The notes under the pieces were generated by a model. The model was given only the letters and a program-made list of their open reading frames with translations, had not been told where the DNA came from and did not search any database. From NCBI GenBank assembly GCA_046728075.1, contig JBKPDV010000062.1, forward strand, positions 1-8,443: a stretch of 8,443 nt of DNA, written 5' to 3'. The DNA comes from JBKPDV01 sp046728075 (lineage in GTDB: Bacteria > Acidobacteriota > Thermoanaerobaculia > UBA5066 > Gp7-AA6). Of the stretch, positions 4,463 to 8,443 are shown one piece after another. Position 1 is the first letter of the stretch; every line of letters begins with the position of its first letter. The translations under genes were made by a program, and so were the position numbers.

Positions 4463-6145
4463 GTGATTGACTCGGGCCGCTCGAGGAATTCCGACATCCA
4501 CTCTCGTCTCCTCCACCGCTGTGCCCTGGCCGCGATCTGCGGCGCGCTCGCCGTTGCCGCGCCGGCCGTCACCCTGACGGTCCTCCACACATCGGATCTT
4601 CACGGCCACGTCGACCCACACGATGAGATCGCCGATCGCGACTACGGAGAAGGCCTCGCCCGGGTCGCCACGGCCGTCGCCTCCACGCGTTCGGAGGGGC
4701 GTCCCACGCTCTTGCTCGACTCCGGCGACACGATCCAGGGAACCCCGGCGCAGGCCCTCGTGTTCAAGCTGGCGGGGGAAAAAGCGAACGACCCGACCGT
4801 GCGGGCCATGAATCGTATCGGCTACGCGGCCATGGCCGTCGGAAACCACGAGTTCGACTTCGGGCGCGCGCAGTGGGAGCGCTCCCGTTCGCAGGCGCGC
4901 TTCCCCTGGCTCTCGGCCAACATCGTCGAGAACGGAAAACCGGTCTTCGTCCCGTTCGTCGTCCTGACGATCCAGGGGATTCGCGTGGGGATTCTCGGCC
5001 TGACGACGAAAAACGTGCCCTCCTGGGAGCCGCCCTCTCACATCGCGGGACTTCAGTTTCAGGACACGGTGGAAGCGGCGCGCCGGTACGTGCCGATCCT
5101 GCGCGGCCGCGAGCGCTGCGATCTCGTGATCGTCCTGACCCATCAGGGATTCGAGCGAGACCCGGCGACGGGGCAGGACCGCGGGGGTTCGGAGGAGAAC
5201 CAGGCCTATGGCATCGCGACGGAAGTGCCCGGCATCGATCTGCTGTTGACCGGGCACACTCACACGGTGATCGATCCGCGCCGGCTCGGAACGGCGTGGA
5301 TCTCACAGCCGGGCCGCTTCGGCAATACCCTGACGCGCTTCGACGTCACGCTGGCAAAGAAGAGCGGCCGCTGGCGTGTGGAGGAAATCTCCGGGCGCAA
5401 TCTGCCGATGAAGGACGTTGCGCCCGCCCTGGAGATCGTCGCGCTCGTGGCGCCCGAGCATGAGGCCGCCATGAAGGCGCTCTCCGAGCCGGTGGGCACT
5501 CTGGATGCCGCGGTCGTTTCCGCCGACGCCCGGGTCGCGGATACGGGGATTCTGGACTGGCTCCATTCCGTGCAGCGCCGCGAGGGGAAGGCGGATGTCT
5601 CGTTCGCGTCGATGCTGCCCGGAAACCTCGCCCCCTGGCCGGCCGGTCCCCTGACCGTGCGCCAGGTCTGGGCCTTCTATCCCTACGAGAACGCGCTCGT
5701 CACCGTGCGGGCGACCGGCCGGCAGATCCGTGAAGCGCTCGAACAGGCGGGCCGCTGCATCTCGGGTCTCGGGGAGCAGGATGGGAAGTTGGTCTGGAAG
5801 CGAAACGCCGCCATCTGGGGATACAACTGCGACACGGCCGAGGGCGTGGAGTATGCGATCGATCCGACGCGACCCGAAGGAAAGCGCGTGCTCTTCGTGC
5901 GGCGCGCCGGCCAGCCGGTCAAGGACGACGAGACGCTGACCGTCGCGCTCAATTCGTATCGCGCATCGGGCGGCGGCGGGTATGGGGTCTGGAAGTCCTG
6001 TCCGCGCGTCGGCGGCAGCGAGCGGTCGCTGCGCGAGCTTCTGCTGGAAGATGCCCGCCGCTCCAAGACGCTGAAACTCGAACCGAACGAAAACTGGTTT
6101 CTTGCTCCGGGTCTCCCGGAGGGACGCTTTGTGGGGAATCAATGA
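4463..6145 (+). CDS. secreted 5'-nucleotidase / 2',3'-cyclic-nucleotide phosphodiesterase family enzyme
   Basis: This 560-aa exported enzyme has two domains in UshA/CpdB order. A signal peptide precedes them (basic HSRLLHR at 13-19, hydrophobic 21-36, probable cleavage after APA at 33-35; no lipobox). The metallophosphoesterase domain carries every metal-binding motif: HTSDLHGH (42-49; Asp45, His47), DSGD (86-89), GNHEFDFG (127-134), LTHQGF (225-230) and GHTHT (264-268). The C-terminal substrate-binding domain, ~340-530, includes FYPYENALV (405-413), GVEYAIDPTRP (461-471) and NSYRASGGGGYG (497-508). It should hydrolyse nucleotides, or cyclic/3'-nucleotides, to nucleoside and phosphate in the periplasm; sequence alone does not settle which. 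The GTG start is the only start before the signal peptide; its ribosome-binding site is weak. Cys432, Cys456 and Cys513 may form a disulfide. The receptor gene begins 26 bp downstream on the same strand, suggesting cotranscription. Confidence 0.93.
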   Translation: MIDSGRSRNSDIHSRLLHRCALAAICGALAVAAPAVTLTVLHTSDLHGHVDPHDEIADRDYGEGLARVATAVASTRSEGRPTLLLDSGDTIQGTPAQALVFKLAGEKANDPTVRAMNRIGYAAMAVGNHEFDFGRAQWERSRSQARFPWLSANIVENGKPVFVPFVVLTIQGIRVGILGLTTKNVPSWEPPSHIAGLQFQDTVEAARRYVPILRGRERCDLVIVLTHQGFERDPATGQDRGGSEENQAYGIATEVPGIDLLLTGHTHTVIDPRRLGTAWISQPGRFGNTLTRFDVTLAKKSGRWRVEEISGRNLPMKDVAPALEIVALVAPEHEAAMKALSEPVGTLDAAVVSADARVADTGILDWLHSVQRREGKADVSFASMLPGNLAPWPAGPLTVRQVWAFYPYENALVTVRATGRQIREALEQAGRCISGLGEQDGKLVWKRNAAIWGYNCDTAEGVEYAIDPTRPEGKRVLFVRRAGQPVKDDETLTVALNSYRASGGGGYGVWKSCPRVGGSERSLRELLLEDARRSKTLKLEPNENWFLAPGLPEGRFVGNQ

Positions 6146-6171
6146 TTCCATTCAAGAGAGGAGTCGCTTCA

Positions 6172-8443
6172 ATGAGAAAAGCCCTGATCGGAATCCGCAC
6201 CGCGGCCATCCTGCTTCTGCTGACCTGGTCGGCGCGGCCGCTCTCGGCCCAGAGCGCGACCGGCTCGATCGCGGGCGCGGTCGTCGACGCCTCGGGCGGC
6301 GGTCTTCCCGGCGCCACCGTGACGGTGACCCAGTCGGAGACAGGCGCCGTCCGGACGACGACCTCCACGGGAGCCGGCCAGTTTCGGATCCCACTGCTGC
6401 CGGTGGGCAACTACTCCGTTTCGGCGGAGCTGCCGAGTTTCGCGTCCGCCAAAATCGCCAACGTCGTCGTGAACGTTGGAAGCGAGGCGACGGTCAAGCT
6501 GACGCTCGAGCTCGCGAGCGTCAAGGCGGCCGTGTCGGTCTCGGCCGAGGCGCCCCTCATCGAGGCGACCAAGTCCGAGGTCAGCTCCGTCGTCAACGAG
6601 CGAATGATCCAGAGCCTGCCGACCAACGGGCGTAACTTCGAGGACTTCGTGCTGACGACACCGGGCGTCGTGACCGACGTGCGCCTGGGAGACATCAGCT
6701 TCGCCGGCCAGCGCGGGACGCTGAACAGCCTCGTCGTCGACGGCGCCGACAACAACAACACCTTCTTCGGCCAGGCCCTCGGGCGCACCGGCTCCGGCCG
6801 CGCGCCGTACCAGTTCAGCCAGGACGCGGTCAAGGAGTTTCAGGTCAACTCCAACTCCTACTCTGCAGAGTACGGGCGTGCGGGCGCGGCGGTCATCAAC
6901 GTCGTGACGAAGTCGGGGACCAACGACTACCACGGGTCCGGCTTCTACTTCTATCGCGACGAGAGCATCAACGCGAAGGATTACATCGACGCGATCAACG
7001 GTCGCCCCAAGGCCCCTTACCACTTCGATCAGTTCGGAGCGAGCGTGGGCGGCCCGGTCGTGCGTGACAAGTTCTTCTTCTTCGCTAACTACGACGGTCA
7101 GCGCAACAAGATCCCGAACACTGTCGCGCTCGGACTTCCCGCCTCTCCCCCGACCGACCCGGACAGCCAGGCCGCGATCGCCACGCTCACGCCTCTCGCC
7201 GCAAGCTGGAATCGCCAGCAAAACCAGGACGTCTATCTCTTGAAGCTCGACGGCGAGGTCGGCTCGAACAACCACGCGACGCTGCGCTACAACCGGCAGG
7301 ATTTCACGGGCGTGGGGTTCGAGAACGGCGGCATCCGAAACTCGTTCCAGCACACCGGCGACTCGATCGTCAAGACCGACACGCTGACGGGGTCGCTGGC
7401 GAGCTCTTTCACGCCGACCTTTTTCAACGAGTTGCGCGGCCTGTACGCGAAGGACAAGGAACCCGGCACGGCCAACAGCTCCGACCCGGAGGCGACGATC
7501 CTGCAGAGCGGGACGGTCCTGGTCATCGGCCGCAACTTTTTCTCTCCGCGCGAGACGACGATTACGCGCTACCAGGCCGCCGACACGGTGACGTTCCTCG
7601 CTGGCAATCACACCGTCAAGGCGGGCTTTGACCTCAACCGGGACCTGATCCTGAACTTCTTTCCTGGCAACTTCTCGGGCTCCTACACGTTCAGCACGCT
7701 CGCGAACTTCAACAAGGGAATCGCTTCGACCTTCGTTCAGGCGTTTCCGGGTCCTGCAACGACGGGACCCGAGACGCATCCCGATCTGACAGACTATGCC
7801 GCCTTCGCTCAGGACGAGTGGCGACTGTCGCCGGCCTTCACTCTGAACCTGGGCGTTCGTTACGACTACCAGAAGATTCGCCAGCCGAGCGTTCAGAATC
7901 CGGATCCGGCTCTCGTGGCCGCCGGCTATCTCACCAACCAGATCCACGAGGACAAGAACAACATCGCGCCGCGTCTGGGAATGGCCTGGACTCCGGGAGG
8001 GCGCGGAGAAACGGTCGTGCGCGCAGGGTATGGAGTCTTCTATGGCCGCACGCCGTCGATCGTCTACGGCACGGCGACCTCCAACAACGGCATCAATGTG
8101 CAGACGATCACGTTCACGGGGAGCCTGATTCCGACCTACCCGGCGATCTATCCCTCCATCCCGACCGGCGTGACGCTGCCCAAGCCGACCATCTTCGTCG
8201 TGGATCCGAATTACCAGGACCCGAAAGTTCAACAGGCGAGCCTGGGCGTCGATCATGCGGTGACCGGCGATCTTGCCGTGTCGCTGAACTACCTCCACGT
8301 CCACCGGGCCGATCGGGATGCGGCGCATGATGCGCGGGTTGACCGAGAACTGCGAAGGAAGCCGGAAAGTATTTCGGCCGAACACCGGCGCACGGTCGTT
8401 GCGCGTATTGCCGTCGTTGTTCAAGTCCCCGGTGGTGGGCAGC
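6172..8443 (+). CDS. TonB-dependent receptor, Oar-like, interrupted near 8310 (no stop in window)
   Basis: This open frame encodes an outer-membrane receptor that would bring a ligand into the periplasm using TonB/ExbBD energy. The ATG at 6172 has GAGAGGAG ~8 nt upstream. A signal peptide ends at LSA-Q (24-27). A carboxypeptidase-regulatory-like beta-sandwich follows (~28-115: GSIAGAVVDASGGGLPGATV, FRIPLLPVGNYSV), then the plug (~125-250: LPTNGRNF, LVVDGADNNN, VKEFQVNSNSYSAEYGRAGAAVINVVTKSGTN in shortened form) and barrel strands (GGPVVRDKFFFFANY, AFAQDEWRLSPAFTLNLGVRYDY, IAPRLGMAWTP, VRAGYGVFYGRTP). Similarity holds to SLNYLHVH (704-711). Beyond about residue 713 (8310) the frame stays open to 8443 but becomes Arg-rich and non-receptor-like, because the DNA there codes for receptor sequence on the other strand. 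About the last quarter to third of a normal ~950-1,100-aa receptor is absent. Ligand unknown; the nucleotidase neighbour hints at nucleosides or phosphate compounds but does not show it. Confidence 0.9.
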   Translation, partial: MRKALIGIRTAAILLLLTWSARPLSAQSATGSIAGAVVDASGGGLPGATVTVTQSETGAVRTTTSTGAGQFRIPLLPVGNYSVSAELPSFASAKIANVVVNVGSEATVKLTLELASVKAAVSVSAEAPLIEATKSEVSSVVNERMIQSLPTNGRNFEDFVLTTPGVVTDVRLGDISFAGQRGTLNSLVVDGADNNNTFFGQALGRTGSGRAPYQFSQDAVKEFQVNSNSYSAEYGRAGAAVINVVTKSGTNDYHGSGFYFYRDESINAKDYIDAINGRPKAPYHFDQFGASVGGPVVRDKFFFFANYDGQRNKIPNTVALGLPASPPTDPDSQAAIATLTPLAASWNRQQNQDVYLLKLDGEVGSNNHATLRYNRQDFTGVGFENGGIRNSFQHTGDSIVKTDTLTGSLASSFTPTFFNELRGLYAKDKEPGTANSSDPEATILQSGTVLVIGRNFFSPRETTITRYQAADTVTFLAGNHTVKAGFDLNRDLILNFFPGNFSGSYTFSTLANFNKGIASTFVQAFPGPATTGPETHPDLTDYAAFAQDEWRLSPAFTLNLGVRYDYQKIRQPSVQNPDPALVAAGYLTNQIHEDKNNIAPRLGMAWTPGGRGETVVRAGYGVFYGRTPSIVYGTATSNNGINVQTITFTGSLIPTYPAIYPSIPTGVTLPKPTIFVVDPNYQDPKVQQASLGVDHAVTGDLAVSLNYLHVHRADRDAAHDARVDRELRRKPESISAEHRRTVVARIAVVVQVPGGGQ
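8308..8442 (-). pseudogene. inverted fragment of a TonB-dependent receptor C-terminal region
   Basis: On the minus strand, starting outside the window, the frame reads LPTTGDLNNDGNTRNDRAP, VFGRNTFRLPSQFSVNPRI and MRRIPIG. The arrangement 'GD-N-DG-x-x-NDR-P ... RN-x-F ... D/N-x-R-x-x-R' is the conserved pre-C-terminal signature of Oar-like receptors, normally some 100 residues before their end. Receptor-like sequence fades at about 8308; the following GPVDVE could still belong to it. Downstream on this strand the frame merges without a stop into the antisense of the plus-strand receptor, giving a long open frame (8424-6169) with no meaning of its own. It is either the missing end of the receptor at 6172, flipped, or a piece of a paralogue. 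Confidence 0.8.

Noticed and set aside
6169..8424. A 751-codon open frame on the minus strand opposite the receptor gene
   Set aside because: Its codons are exactly in register with the receptor's codons, a common source of long antisense frames in GC-rich genes, and its translation is low-complexity and Arg/Val-rich. Only its first ~40 residues (8424-8308) are real receptor-like sequence, which is annotated as a fragment.

Overview
The window is GC-rich, gene-dense bacterial DNA. I infer Acidobacteriota or a close relative, because it carries a large outer-membrane receptor with an N-terminal carboxypeptidase-regulatory-like domain (the Oar-like TonB-dependent type abundant there), a DUF4388 protein, and high-GC codon use throughout. 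The phylum is an inference from gene content, not a demonstrated placement.

Layout. At the left edge the first 66 codons of a DUF4388-domain protein run leftward out of the window (1-198, minus). Divergent from it, 50 bp away, is a methylmalonyl-CoA mutase large chain (249-1877, plus) that retains both residues diagnostic of methylmalonyl-CoA specificity but has no B12-binding domain and no B12 subunit beside it. A long convergent gap follows (1878-2453). It holds a strong stem-loop just after the mutase, DnaA-box-like motifs, two tiny ORFs of doubtful reality and a second plus-strand terminator-like hairpin, but no recognisable gene. Three minus-strand genes then form a probable operon read nth (endonuclease III) -> deoxyribosyltransferase-like protein -> tdk (thymidine kinase), with short tandem repeats in both intergenic gaps. 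Divergent from nth are two plus-strand genes: a secreted 5'-nucleotidase-family enzyme (4463-6145) and, 26 bp later, a TonB-dependent receptor starting at 6172.

The genes make a loose nucleotide theme. The exported nucleotidase would release nucleosides and phosphate outside the cytoplasm, the adjacent outer-membrane receptor might take up an unknown ligand, thymidine kinase and the deoxyribosyltransferase-like enzyme would act on deoxynucleosides, and endonuclease III removes oxidised pyrimidines from DNA. The mutase serves propionyl-CoA/branched-chain metabolism and is unrelated to this theme.

The most notable anomaly is at the right end. Receptor-like sequence on the plus strand stops at about 8304-8313. 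The last ~135 bp instead encode, on the minus strand, the near-C-terminal signature of the same kind of receptor (GDLNNDGNTRNDR...RNTF...PRIMRR). The receptor gene therefore runs head-on into an inverted piece of itself or of a paralogue: either a real DNA inversion or a fold-back/assembly chimera at a contig end.
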